Below are positions 1 through 9,324 of a stretch of DNA of 16,332 nucleotides, piece by piece. Source of the stretch: Blastococcus sp. CT_GayMR20. GTDB taxonomy: Bacteria > Actinomycetota > Actinomycetes > Mycobacteriales > Geodermatophilaceae. Within the stretch, counting starts at the first letter, position 1. Each line of letters starts with the position of its first letter. Made by a program: the position numbers and the translations under genes. The DNA lies in contig NZ_SPQM01000110.1 in NCBI RefSeq assembly GCF_004570345.1, positions 1-16,332 on the forward strand. Direction: 5' to 3'. The notes beneath the pieces were generated by a model. It was not told the DNA's origin, did no database searches, and saw only the letters and a list, made by a program, of their open reading frames with translations.

Positions 1-646
1 GGGCGGCGGCGACGGCGGCAGCCTTGGCCTCCCCGGCCACCAGCAGCCAGACCTCCTCGGCGCTGTTGATCGCGGAGAAGCCCATGCTCACCCGGATCGG
101 GGGCGGCTTGGGGCAGTCGCGGACGGCGACCACCGGCCGGTCGTCGGTCGCGGCGGGGGAGTCGGGGAAGATGGAGGCGACGTGACCCTCCGGCCCCATG
201 CCGAGCAGCAGCACGTCGAACCGTGGGAGGTCGGCGCCGTCCGGTGCGGCCGCGGCGAGCTCACCGGCGTACCAGGCAGCCGCGTCCTCCGGCTCGGCGA
301 ACGGCCCGTCCGAGGGCGGCATCGCGTGCACCCGGTCCCCGGGAACCCCGACGACGTCGAGCAGGGCCGTGCGGGCGCCCTTCTCGTTGCGTTCGTCGTC
401 GTCGGCCGGGACGAACCGCTCGTCGCCCCACCAGACGTCGACCGCCGTCCAGTCGACGGTCTCGCGCACCGGCTCGGCGGACAGCTGGGCGACCCGCTCG
501 AGGACCGCGGTGCCCACGCCGCCGCCGGTGAGGACGACGGACGCCGTGCCGTGGATCGTCTGCGCGGCGGCGAGCCGTGCGACCAGGGCCTCGGCCACGG
601 CCCGCACCAGGTGCTCGGTGTCGGGCTCGACGACGACGTCGGGCAC
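1..646 (-). CDS. pgl: 6-phosphogluconolactonase, C-terminus cut by window edge
   Basis: Hydrolyses 6-phosphogluconolactone to 6-phosphogluconate in the cytosol, the second step of the oxidative pentose phosphate pathway. 215 residues are present. Visible family motifs are VVLTGGGVGT (about 37-46), WWGDERFVP (72-80) followed by DDDERN, LLLGMGPEGH (146-155) and PKPPPIR (179-185). Mycobacterial Pgl is about 247 aa, so roughly 30 residues lie beyond the left edge. Start choice: a GTG at 712 is in frame and overlaps the opcA stop as GTGA, but the 22 codons it adds lie entirely in an intergenic repeat also found after tal and tkt. The GTG at 646 gives MPDVVVEPD, which lines up with the usual Pgl N-terminus, so I prefer it. 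Neither start has a clear Shine-Dalgarno. It is the last visible gene of tkt-tal-zwf-opcA-pgl, presumably co-transcribed with opcA. Confidence 0.93.
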   Translation of the reverse strand, partial: MPDVVVEPDTEHLVRAVAEALVARLAAAQTIHGTASVVLTGGGVGTAVLERVAQLSAEPVRETVDWTAVDVWWGDERFVPADDDERNEKGARTALLDVVGVPGDRVHAMPPSDGPFAEPEDAAAWYAGELAAAAPDGADLPRFDVLLLGMGPEGHVASIFPDSPAATDDRPVVAVRDCPKPPPIRVSMGFSAINSAEEVWLLVAGEAKAAAVAAA

Positions 647-648
647 AT

Positions 649-706
649 GGCCCGACTGCAGGGGCTCGCCACGAGCGTGCGAGTGCCGGGGGGCAGGCGG
701 GTCCTC
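649..706 (-). repeat. Stop-proximal intergenic repeat, copy A (opcA-pgl)
   Basis: About 58 bp, one of four related copies. On the minus strand it begins about 3 bases after the opcA TGA with AGGACCC, carries the shared core (plus strand GAGCGTGCGAG at 673-683) and ends 2 bases before the preferred pgl GTG. The outer arms 649-659 and 692-704 pair over about 10 bp with one mismatch and a bulged A. It is the most diverged copy at its edges. If pgl started at GTG 712 the repeat would be translated, which I consider unlikely. Confidence 0.75.
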
Positions 707-708
707 TT

Positions 709-1758
709 TCACGAGTCGCTCGTGGCCGCGGCTCGCTTCTTGGGCTTGGCCGCCCCGTCGCCGTTCTCCTCGGCGGGGTCGAACCAGACGTGCTCGCGCA
801 CCGGCGAGTGGTCGGCCAGCCCGGTGACGCCGGTGGCCGCCTCGAGGGCCTCCCGGTAGGGCTCGTCGGTGTCCAGCCTCCGCAGTTCCTCGCTGAGCAG
901 GTCGCCGAGCACCCGCTCCGGCAGGGCGACAGTCGCGTCGGGCCGGTAGGGCTGGGAGATGACCGCGCCGCCCTTCCGGTCGGCGTGCAGCTGGACTTCC
1001 TCGTCCTGGTCCAGCTGCAGGATGACCGAGTCCACGCCGCTGGGTCCGGGCTTCCGCGAGCCCTCCTCGACGGCGATGGTGCAGCCGCAGCGCGAGGTGA
1101 GCCAGCCGGCGAGCAGGCGGGCCGTCGCGTTGCCCGGGTCGCCCTCGATCCGCCCGCCCGTGACGGTCACCGGCCCGCCGCGGCGGCCGGAGACCGAGTC
1201 GAGGGTGGAGGCCAGGATCGCCCGCCACGCCGTCGTCCTGGTCCAGGCGAGGTCGGTGTCGCCGGGGGCGTAGTCGGCCGCGCGGGTCTTCAGGGCCGTG
1301 AGGGAGTTCTCCGGGATCGAGCTGTCGGTGATCCGGCGGTCGGCGAACACGGCCAGCGCGTCGGTCGCGAGCCGGTCCGGGGGAGCGGCGTGCCACCAGG
1401 CGACGACGGGGGCGTCGGCCGCGAGGAGGGGGAGGACGACCGACTCGGCGTGCAGCCCCAGCCGGCCGTACATCCGCATGACGACCGCCTCGCCGGGGCC
1501 GAGCCGGCCGCCGATGAGGACCTCGGCGTCCAGTCGCGGGGTCGGCGCATCGATCTGCCGGCGGACCACCACGAGGATGCGGCAGGGGTGCGCCTCGGCG
1601 GCGTGGGTCGCGGCCTCCTCGGCCTCGGCGACCCGGCTCTCGTCGGCCACCACGACCAGCGTGAGCGCGACGCCGGACAGCACGGCGCCGCCGGTGCGGC
1701 GCTGGGCGGCGAGCTCCTTGACGACGGCCGAACCGGTGGTGTCCCACAGGGTGGTCAT
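709..1758 (-). CDS. opcA: Glucose-6-phosphate dehydrogenase assembly protein OpcA
   Basis: 349 aa. OpcA proteins of actinobacteria and cyanobacteria bind glucose-6-phosphate dehydrogenase and are needed for its oligomerisation or redox-dependent activation; they are not catalytic themselves. The N-terminus MTTLWDTTGSAVVKEL and the following segment (LTLVVVADE, then VVVRRQIDAP and EVLIGGRLGPGEAVVMRMYG) fit the family, and it sits directly downstream of zwf as usual in actinomycetes. The ATG at 1758 is preceded by AGAGGA with a 6-base spacer. The gap to the zwf stop is 31 bases and carries no copy of the repeat found elsewhere in this operon. The C-terminus is charged (KPKKRAAATSDS). A repeat copy follows the TGA by about 3 bases. 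Confidence 0.93.
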   Translation of the reverse strand: MTTLWDTTGSAVVKELAAQRRTGGAVLSGVALTLVVVADESRVAEAEEAATHAAEAHPCRILVVVRRQIDAPTPRLDAEVLIGGRLGPGEAVVMRMYGRLGLHAESVVLPLLAADAPVVAWWHAAPPDRLATDALAVFADRRITDSSIPENSLTALKTRAADYAPGDTDLAWTRTTAWRAILASTLDSVSGRRGGPVTVTGGRIEGDPGNATARLLAGWLTSRCGCTIAVEEGSRKPGPSGVDSVILQLDQDEEVQLHADRKGGAVISQPYRPDATVALPERVLGDLLSEELRRLDTDEPYREALEAATGVTGLADHSPVREHVWFDPAEENGDGAAKPKKRAAATSDS

Positions 1759-1789
1759 GTCGGATCCTCTGCTCGGGTCTGGATCGGGG

Positions 1790-3307
1790 TCACGGGCGCC
1801 GCCACCGGCGGCCCTCGGCGGCGAGCATCTCGTCGGCCGCCCGCGGTCCCCACTCGCCGGCCCGGTAGAAGTGCGGCGTGCTGCCCGCCCAGAACTGCTC
1901 CAGTGGGTCGATCGCCGCCCACGAGGCCTCGACCTCGGCGTTCCGCGGGAACAGGGTGGCGTCGCCGAGGAGGACGTCGAGCAGCAGCCGCTCGTAGGCC
2001 TCGGGGCTGGACTCCGTGAACTGCTCGCCGTAGAGGAAGTCCATCGAGACGTCCCGGACCTCCATGACGCTGCCCGGCACCTTCGACCCGAACTTCAGGG
2101 TCACGCCCTCGTCGGGCTGCACCCGGACGACGAGCTGGTTGTTGCCCAGTTCCTCGGTGTCGGTGTCGGCGAAGGGCAGGTGGGGCGCCCGCTTGAACAC
2201 CAGGGCGATCTCGGTGACCCGGCGGGGGAGCCGCTTGCCGGTGCGGAGGTAGAACGGCACCCCGGCCCAGCGGCGGGTCTCCACGCCGAACCGGACGGCG
2301 GCGAAGGTCTCGGTCGTCGACTTCGGGTCGACGCCCTCCTCCTGCCGGTAGCCGTTGACCCGCTGGCCGGCGAGCCAGCCCTGCTCGTACTGCCCCCGGA
2401 CGGCGAACGTCTCGAGGTCGGTGGGGATGGAGATCGCCCGGAGGACCTTCAGCTTCTCCGTGCGGATCTCCTCGGCGGAGAACTCGACGGGCTCCTCCAT
2501 GGCGGTCAGCGCCAGCAGCTGGAGCAGGTGGTTCTGCAGGACGTCGCGGGCGGCGCCCGTCTTCTCGTAGAACTGCGCCCGCCCGCCGATGCCGACGTCC
2601 TCGGCCATGGTGATCTGCACCGAGTCGACGTGGTGGCCGTTCCAGATGGGCTCGAACAGCGTGTTCGCGAAGCGCAGCGCCAGCAGGTTCTGGACGGTCT
2701 CCTTGCCCAGGTAGTGGTCGATGCGGAAGACGTCGTCGGCGCCGAACACCGAGTCGACCAGCTCGTTGAGCTCGCGGCTGGAGGGCAGGTCCTCGCCGAA
2801 CGGCTTCTCGACGACGACCCGGCGCCACCGGTCCGGAGTGCTCTCGGCCATGCCGGTCCGCTGCATCTGCTTGAGCACCGTCGGGAACATCGCCGGCGGG
2901 ATGGAGAGGTAGAACGCCGCGTTGCCGCCGATGCCGTGGCTCCCCTCGAGTTCGCCCAGGGTGGCGGCCAGCTGGTCGAAGGCGTCGTCGTCGTCGAAGG
3001 ACCCGGGGATGAAGGTGATGTCGGCGGCCAGCTGCTCCCACACCTCTTCCCGCCACGGCGTGCGCGCGTGGGCGCGGGCCGCGTCGCGGGAGAGCTCGGC
3101 GAACTCGGTGTCGCCCCAGTCGCGGCGCGCGAAGCCGAGGAGGGCGAAGTTCGTGGGCAGCAGGCCGCGGTTGGCCAGGTCGTACACCGCAGGGAGGAGC
3201 TTCTTCCGCGCGAGGTCTCCGGTGATGCCGAAGACCACGAGCGCGCAGGGCTCCGGAACCCGGGGCAGCCGCCGGTCCCGCGGATCGCGCAGCGGGTTGG
3301 GGATCAT
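1790..3307 (-). CDS. zwf: Glucose-6-phosphate 1-dehydrogenase
   Basis: Oxidises glucose-6-phosphate to 6-phosphogluconolactone with NADP+ reduction; first and committed step of the oxidative pentose phosphate pathway, cytosolic. 505 aa, the usual family length. The N-terminal Rossmann domain has VVFGITGDLARKKLLPA (about 24-40) for NADP binding, EKPFG at 167-171, and the active-site signature RIDHYLGK at 195-202 with the conserved His and Lys. The C-terminal domain includes FYLRTGKRLP, typical of substrate and cofactor contacts. The ATG at 3307 follows GAGGAC with a short spacer. An open frame continues upstream of this ATG but there it runs antisense-free through the tal region out of the tal reading frame and has no family similarity. 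The gap from the tal stop is 89 bases and is mostly occupied by repeat copy B and a long palindrome. Confidence 0.97.
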   Translation of the reverse strand: MIPNPLRDPRDRRLPRVPEPCALVVFGITGDLARKKLLPAVYDLANRGLLPTNFALLGFARRDWGDTEFAELSRDAARAHARTPWREEVWEQLAADITFIPGSFDDDDAFDQLAATLGELEGSHGIGGNAAFYLSIPPAMFPTVLKQMQRTGMAESTPDRWRRVVVEKPFGEDLPSSRELNELVDSVFGADDVFRIDHYLGKETVQNLLALRFANTLFEPIWNGHHVDSVQITMAEDVGIGGRAQFYEKTGAARDVLQNHLLQLLALTAMEEPVEFSAEEIRTEKLKVLRAISIPTDLETFAVRGQYEQGWLAGQRVNGYRQEEGVDPKSTTETFAAVRFGVETRRWAGVPFYLRTGKRLPRRVTEIALVFKRAPHLPFADTDTEELGNNQLVVRVQPDEGVTLKFGSKVPGSVMEVRDVSMDFLYGEQFTESSPEAYERLLLDVLLGDATLFPRNAEVEASWAAIDPLEQFWAGSTPHFYRAGEWGPRAADEMLAAEGRRWRRP

Positions 3308-3330
3308 GGTCCGTCCTCGGTGTGGCTGAA

Positions 3331-3364
3331 CTCGCGGCGGCCCCCTGCAGGGGCCCGCCGCGAG
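3331..3364. other. 34-bp near-perfect palindrome between tal and zwf
   Basis: Arms CTCGCGGCGG (3331-3340) and CCGCCGCGAG (3355-3364) are exact reverse complements. After one mismatched pair, CCCC and GGGG continue the stem around a central TGCA. It overlaps the zwf-proximal half of repeat copy B. In RNA it would form a very stable hairpin on either strand, ending about 24 bases before the zwf start. There is no T-tract, so it is not a textbook intrinsic terminator. A role in termination, attenuation or transcript processing is inference. Confidence 0.7.
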
Positions 3365-3393
3365 CCTGCGAGCGGTGGGGGCAGCGGGTCCTT
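3339..3393 (-). repeat. Stop-proximal intergenic repeat, copy B (tal-zwf)
   Basis: About 55 bp. On the minus strand it starts 3 bases after the tal TGA with AAGGACCCGCTGCC and contains the shared core (plus strand GAGCCTGCGAG at 3362-3372). Outer arms 3339-3348 and 3380-3392 pair over 9 bp with one G-G mismatch and the bulged A seen in all copies. The zwf-proximal arm also takes part in the competing palindrome at 3331-3364, so two mutually exclusive folds are possible. Confidence 0.85.
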
Positions 3394-3396
3394 GGT

Positions 3397-4497
3397 TCAG
3401 GCCTGGCGCTCGAGCTCCGTCCGCACCGACTCGGTGAGCTCGTCCCACGAGTCGACGAACTTCTGCACGCCCTCCTCCTCCAGGACGCGGAACACGTCGT
3501 CGAGGTCCACCCCGGCGTCGGCGATCGCCTGCATGACCGCGGCGGCGTCGTCGTAGGCCTTCTGCACCGGCGTCCCGGGCTCGCCGTGGTCGGCGTATGC
3601 CTTCAGCGTCTTCTCGGGCATCGTGTTGACGGTGCCGGGGGCGATGAGCTCGCTGATGTACATCGTGTCCGAGTACTCGGGGTTCTTGACCCCGGTGGAG
3701 GCCCACAGCGGCCGCTGCGGCACGGCGCCCTGGTCCTCGAGCGTCCGCCAGCGGTCGGACGAGAAGACCTCCTCGTACGCCTGGTAGGCCAGCCGGGCGT
3801 TGGCGATGCCGGCCTTTCCCTTGAGGGACGGGTCGGCGCCTGCCTTGTCCAGCCGCTTGTCGATCTCGGTGTCCACCCGGGAGACGAAGAACGACGCCAC
3901 CGACGCGATCCCCTCGAGGGAGCCGCCCTGGGAAACCCGCTTCTCCAGGCCCGAGAGGTAGGCGTCCATGACCGCCCGGTACCGCTCGAGGCTGAAGATC
4001 AGGGTCACGTTGACACTGATCCCGTTGGCGATCGTCTCGATGATGGCCGGCAGCCCCGCCTCGGTGGCCGGGATCTTGATGTAGAGGTTCGGCCGGTCGA
4101 CCAGCCACCACAGGTGGCCGGCCTCGGCCGCCGTGGCGTCGGTGTCGTGCGCCAGGCCGGGCGCGACCTCGAGGGAGACGCGCCCGTCGCCGGGGGAGGC
4201 CTCGGCGACCGGCCGCAGCAGGTCACAGGCGTCCCGGACGTCGGCGGCGGTGATCGTCCGCAGGGCCTCCTCGACGCTCACCTTGCGGACGGCGAGGGCG
4301 TGCACCTGGTCGTCGTAGGAGTCGGAGCCGCTGATCGCCGCGGCGAAGATCGTCGGGTTGGTCGTGACGCCCACGACGGAGTACTCGTCGACCATCGACT
4401 GCAGGTTGCCGCTGCGGATGCGGTCGCGGGAGAGATCGTCGAGCCAGACGGCGACCCCTGCTTCGGACAGCTCGGCCAGCTTCTCGTTCTGTGCCAT
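3397..4497 (-). CDS. tal: Transaldolase
   Basis: Transfers a dihydroxyacetone unit from sedoheptulose-7-phosphate to glyceraldehyde-3-phosphate in the non-oxidative pentose phosphate pathway; cytosolic. 366 aa, the usual length for the actinobacterial class. The substrate-site segment [11 protein letters not shown] is at about 41-51. The Schiff-base lysine is in [11 protein letters not shown] with Lys141, and [11 protein letters not shown] follows, all hallmark transaldolase strands. The ATG at 4497 starts [10 protein letters not shown] and follows AGAAGGGCACC, giving an AGAAGGG ribosome binding site. It lies 87 bases downstream of tkt and upstream of zwf, the common actinobacterial order. 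Repeat copies flank it on both sides. Confidence 0.96.
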   Translation of the reverse strand: MAQNEKLAELSEAGVAVWLDDLSRDRIRSGNLQSMVDEYSVVGVTTNPTIFAAAISGSDSYDDQVHALAVRKVSVEEALRTITAADVRDACDLLRPVAEASPGDGRVSLEVAPGLAHDTDATAAEAGHLWWLVDRPNLYIKIPATEAGLPAIIETIANGISVNVTLIFSLERYRAVMDAYLSGLEKRVSQGGSLEGIASVASFFVSRVDTEIDKRLDKAGADPSLKGKAGIANARLAYQAYEEVFSSDRWRTLEDQGAVPQRPLWASTGVKNPEYSDTMYISELIAPGTVNTMPEKTLKAYADHGEPGTPVQKAYDDAAAVMQAIADAGVDLDDVFRVLEEEGVQKFVDSWDELTESVRTELERQA

Positions 4498-4524
4498 GAC
4501 TGGTGCCCTTCTCGATGGTTTGTC

Positions 4525-4582
4525 GGCCCCGCTGCAGGGCCCCGACGCGAGCGTGCGAGTGGTGGGGGGCAGCGGGGTCCTT
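4525..4582 (-). repeat. Stop-proximal intergenic repeat, copy C (tkt-tal)
   Basis: 58 bp. On the minus strand it starts 2 bases after the tkt TGA with AAGGACCCCGCTGCC; the shared core is GAGCGTGCGAG (plus strand 4549-4559). Outer arms GGCCCCGCTGC (4525-4535) and GCAGCGGGGTCC (4569-4580) form 11 consecutive pairs interrupted only by one bulged base. It ends 27 bases before the tal start, leaving room for the tal ribosome binding site. With copy D it gives the cleanest structural evidence for the family. Confidence 0.88.
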
Positions 4583-4584
4583 CC

Positions 4585-6792
<2,208 letters not shown>

Positions 6793-6885
6793 GTGGTGGG
6801 TGCTCCCTCGAGGTAGGCCCCGCGCGGTGCGGCCGAGCGTTCCACCCGGACCGCCGCTGGGCCGGGCACCGTCGTCGTCGACTCG

Positions 6886-6913
6886 GCCCTACCCGCTGCG
6901 CACGCGGCATCAA
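6886..6913 (-). promoter_or_regulatory. Candidate promoter of the tkt operon
   Basis: On the minus strand a -35-like TTGATG (6913-6908) and a -10-like TAGGGC (6891-6886) are separated by 16 bases and lie about 95 bases upstream of the tkt ATG. A second -10-like TAGGGT occurs further upstream (about 6923-6928) without an obvious -35. This is pattern recognition only; housekeeping promoters in high-GC actinomycetes are degenerate. Confidence 0.4.
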
Positions 6914-6972
6914 CGCGATCAACCCTAGTCATCCCCGCTCATGCCGGGCCGATCGCGGCTGCCCCGCCGGGC

Positions 6973-6978
6973 TAGAGT
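6973..6978 (+). promoter_or_regulatory. Candidate -10 element for ctaB
   Basis: TAGAGT in an otherwise G/C-saturated region, about 80 bases upstream of the chosen ctaB start. No clear -35 is visible 16-18 bases upstream. If used, it gives a leader of about 70 bases that contains the hairpin at 7016-7055. Confidence 0.35.
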
Positions 6979-7015
6979 GGCGCCCGTTCCCATCCCCGGT
7001 TCGAAGGGACCCCCT

Positions 7016-7055
7016 GGTGCCCTGCTGCCCGCGCGCCTCCGCGCACGAGGGCACC
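7016..7055 (+). promoter_or_regulatory. Hairpin covering the ctaB ribosome binding site
   Basis: GGTGCCCT (7016-7023) is an exact reverse complement of AGGGCACC (7048-7055). Inside it GCGCG (7031-7035) pairs with CGCGC (7040-7044) around a CCTC loop. The distal strand of the outer stem includes most of the GAGGG Shine-Dalgarno (7047-7051) and ends 2 bases before the GTG start at 7058. The structure is seen directly; control of CtaB translation is inference. Confidence 0.6.
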
Positions 7056-7057
7056 CG

Positions 7058-7990
7058 GTGACGGCGCTGTCCGAGCGCCAGGCCGACCCCGCTCGCCGCC
7101 TGTCCGCCGTCCTGCGTGCCCGCGTCGGGTCCTACGTGGCGCTGACCAAGCCGCGGATCATCGAGCTGCTGCTGGTGACGACGGTGCCGGCGATGATGCT
7201 GGCCGCGCGCGGCTGGCCGACGTGGACGCTGCTTCTGTCCACGCTGGTCGGCGGCACCCTCGCCGCCGGGGCGGCCAACGTCTTCAACTGCTACTTCGAC
7301 CGCGACATCGACCGGCTGATGCACCGCACGCAGAAGCGGCCGCTGCCGATGGGCGAGATCACCCCGCGCGCGGCGCTGATCTTCGGCGCGGTGCTGACCG
7401 TGAGCTCGGTCGTGCTGCTCGCGCTGACGACGACGCTGCTGGCCGCGGCGCTGGCGGCGGGGGCGATCTTCTACTACGCCGTCCTCTACACGATGGTGTT
7501 CAAGCGGCACACCCGGCGCAGCACCGAGTTCGGCGGCGTGCCCGGGGCGGCCCCGGTGCTGATCGGCTGGGCGGCCGTGACCGGTTCGCTGGCGTGGCCG
7601 GCAGTCGTCGTGTTCGGCATCGTCTTCTGCTGGCAGATGCCGCACTTCTGGGCGCTGGCCATGCGGTTCAAGGACGACTACGCGCGGGCCGACGTCCCGA
7701 TGCTCCCGGTCGTGACCACCGCCCTGTCGGTCGGCCGGCAGACGGTCGCCTGGACCTGGATCACCGTCGCCGTCTCGCTGCTGCTCTGGCCGATCGCCGA
7801 GGACTACGGCATCGGGCTGGGCTACACCGCCGCGGCTGCGGGGCTCGGCGTCTGGTTCGTCGTGGAGGCGCACCGCCTGCACCGCCGCATCAAGCAGGGC
7901 GGTGAGACCAAGCCGATGCAGCTGTTCCACGTGTCGATCTCGTACCTGGCGCTGCTGATGGTCGCGATCGTCGTCGACGCCATCGTTTAG
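7058..7990 (+). CDS. ctaB: Protoheme IX farnesyltransferase (haem O synthase)
   Basis: Integral membrane prenyltransferase that adds a farnesyl group from farnesyl diphosphate to haem B, giving haem O for cytochrome oxidase. 310 aa from GTG 7058, with several hydrophobic helices as in the UbiA family. The first Asp-rich motif is N74-VFNCYFDRDIDR, followed by RTQKRPLP (90-97); the second conserved region includes YTMVFKRHTRRSTEFGG and then GAAPVLIGW. The GTG at 7058 has GAGGG six bases upstream. The frame is open back to ATG 6941, but that 39-codon extension is basic, lacks family similarity and contains the likely promoter and leader hairpin, so I reject it. It stops directly against the next gene. 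ctaA lies nearby in convergent orientation. Confidence 0.95.
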   Translation: MTALSERQADPARRLSAVLRARVGSYVALTKPRIIELLLVTTVPAMMLAARGWPTWTLLLSTLVGGTLAAGAANVFNCYFDRDIDRLMHRTQKRPLPMGEITPRAALIFGAVLTVSSVVLLALTTTLLAAALAAGAIFYYAVLYTMVFKRHTRRSTEFGGVPGAAPVLIGWAAVTGSLAWPAVVVFGIVFCWQMPHFWALAMRFKDDYARADVPMLPVVTTALSVGRQTVAWTWITVAVSLLLWPIAEDYGIGLGYTAAAAGLGVWFVVEAHRLHRRIKQGGETKPMQLFHVSISYLALLMVAIVVDAIV

Positions 7991-8275
7991 GTGCGCTGCG
8001 ACCTCGCCAACGCCCGGATGGGTCAGCTGGTCGGCGCGGACCACCGGACCTACTCCCAGGTGACGGCCCGCATCGAGCGCGCCGAGATCGAGGCGCTCGT
8101 CGAAGGTGGGTGTCCCGTCGTCACGTATCTGCCGGGCGGGCGGCTGATCTGGCACGACGAGGACGACGCCTGGCCGGCGTGGGCCGATGCGCGGAGCGCG
8201 AAGGACACCGTGACCGGCGGGCGCTGGGAGTCACCCGACGGCGGCACCGCGGTGGTGCTCGTCTTCCACGACTGA
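7991..8275 (+). CDS. Small conserved-looking protein of unknown function
   Basis: 94 aa with a GTG start immediately after the ctaB TAG (zero intergenic bases), so it is probably translated by coupling. Codon usage is strongly G/C-ending like its neighbours, which supports a real gene. I do not recognise the family. Visible features are an acidic, Trp-rich C-terminal half (LIWHDEDDAWPAWADA, then TVTGGRWESPDG and TAVVLVFHD), a predicted beta-rich segment around CPVVTYLPGGRLIW, and one or two Cys. There is no signal peptide or membrane helix, so it is likely a soluble cytosolic protein. An internal ATG at 8018 could be an alternative start and would remove nine residues. Location between ctaB and ctaA suggests, but does not show, a link to haem A or oxidase biogenesis. 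Confidence 0.7.
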   Translation: MRCDLANARMGQLVGADHRTYSQVTARIERAEIEALVEGGCPVVTYLPGGRLIWHDEDDAWPAWADARSAKDTVTGGRWESPDGGTAVVLVFHD

Positions 8276-8318
8276 GCCCGCGGAACGGGTCGGCAGGTCG
8301 AGGGCCTGGAACTGCCCA

Positions 8319-9245
8319 TCAGCGCAGGCTGTAGGCGCCCGTCTCCGAGGTGGACAGCGGCTGCTCGGACGCCGGGCCGCGGACCGACCAGACGAGCCGC
8401 GCGGTGAAGGCGGTGATCAGCACCGCGCCCAGCATGTGGATCAGCACGAGGACGACCGGCAGGTCGGTGAAGTACTGCACGTAGCCGACGAGCCCCTGCG
8501 CCAGCTGGACGACCAGCAGGTCGCGGGCGGACCGGCGGATGCGGTCGGGGGAGTCGGTCGCGTACAGCGCCACCAGCAGCGCGACGGTGAGGCCGAGCAG
8601 CAGGAAGACGACGTCGGCGTGCACCTGGCTGACCAGCTCGGGGTCAAGACCCGTGCGGCCAGCCTCCGGATCACCGCTGTGAGGTCCGCTGCCGGTGACC
8701 ACCGTCCCGATCACGAGGACGACGGCGGTGACGGCGGCGATGCCCTGCACGAGCAGGACGAACGGACGGCGCAGCAGCGGCCGGCCCACACCGGGCTCCC
8801 GCGAGCGGAGCCAGAGCACCGTCGCGATCGCGACCAGGACCATCGACACGAGGAAGTGCGCCGCGACCGTCCACGGGTTGAGGCCGGTCAGCACGGTGAC
8901 CCCGCCGAGCAGCGCCTGCGCCGGTATGCCCAGGAACCCGAGGACGGCGAGGGTCCGGAGGTCGCGGCGGACCGATCGGAAGACGACCACGACGGTGGCG
9001 ACGGCGACCGCGGTGAGGACGAAGGTCAGCAGCCGGTTGCCGAACTCGATGGCGCCGTGGCCGGCCAGCTCGGGGGTGGCCACGAAGCTGTCGTCGGTGC
9101 AGCGCGGCCAGGTCGGGCAGCCGAGCCCGGAGCCGGTGAGCCGCACGGCCCCGCCGGTGACGACGATGACGCCGTTGGCGATCGCGTTGGCAAGCGCCAC
9201 GCGGGAGACCGTGGCGGGGGAGAAGGCGGTGGGCAGGACCGGCAC
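8319..9245 (-). CDS. ctaA: Haem A synthase (CtaA/COX15 family)
   Basis: Membrane enzyme oxidising the C8 methyl of haem O to a formyl group, giving haem A. 308 aa with about eight hydrophobic segments. The four family histidines that ligate the two haem sites are visible in GHGAIEFGNRLL (His63), WTVAAHFLVSM (His130), SQVHADVVFLLLGL (His209) and VLVLIHMLGAV (His270). The extracytoplasmic Cys pair is in GLGCPTWPRC (Cys43, Cys49), as in Bacillus-type CtaA. The start is GTG 9245, with no convincing Shine-Dalgarno; a -10-like TAGCAT ends six bases upstream, so the transcript may be leaderless. It converges on the small gene after ctaB with 43 bases between stops and is divergent from sufR. Confidence 0.94.
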   Translation of the reverse strand: MPVLPTAFSPATVSRVALANAIANGVIVVTGGAVRLTGSGLGCPTWPRCTDDSFVATPELAGHGAIEFGNRLLTFVLTAVAVATVVVVFRSVRRDLRTLAVLGFLGIPAQALLGGVTVLTGLNPWTVAAHFLVSMVLVAIATVLWLRSREPGVGRPLLRRPFVLLVQGIAAVTAVVLVIGTVVTGSGPHSGDPEAGRTGLDPELVSQVHADVVFLLLGLTVALLVALYATDSPDRIRRSARDLLVVQLAQGLVGYVQYFTDLPVVLVLIHMLGAVLITAFTARLVWSVRGPASEQPLSTSETGAYSLR

Positions 9246-9251
9246 GCCCCG

Positions 9252-9257
9252 ATGCTA
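9252..9257 (-). promoter_or_regulatory. Candidate -10 element of ctaA (leaderless)
   Basis: TAGCAT on the minus strand, ending six bases before the GTG at 9245. That is the usual -10 to transcription-start distance, so transcription could start at the initiation codon. No good -35 is visible. Confidence 0.4.
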
Positions 9258-9324
9258 TGCGGGGCGCACCTCGGGTGAGCCCGATCACGCCCCGGTGCGG
9301 CGCCGCGGGCAGGTTAGGTCGACC

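Noticed and set aside
577..3556. Long plus-strand open frames (577-2019 and 1298-3556) opposite opcA and zwf
   Set aside because: Same GC-driven shadow effect; the minus strand encodes complete OpcA and Zwf with catalytic motifs.
3339..4582. Repeat copies B and C as ordinary intrinsic terminators
   Set aside because: No T-tract follows the stems on either strand, and they sit inside what looks like one operon with downstream genes starting about 30 bases later. Processing or partial attenuation fits better, though termination is not excluded.
6941..7057. A 39-codon N-terminal extension of CtaB starting at ATG 6941
   Set aside because: Basic Pro/Arg-rich sequence without family similarity. 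It contains the candidate promoter and leader hairpin, and the GTG at 7058 has a well-spaced GAGGG.
6929..8155. A 408-codon minus-strand open frame opposite ctaB
   Set aside because: Very rich in Arg, Gln, Asp and His with no domain; ctaB on the other strand has all UbiA-family motifs.
8276..8318. A possible terminator hairpin between the convergent small gene and ctaA
   Set aside because: Only short stems such as GGCAG 8292-8296 with CTGCC 8312-8316 around a 15-base loop, with competing pairings and no T-tract. Too weak to annotate, and the gap lacks the repeat found elsewhere.
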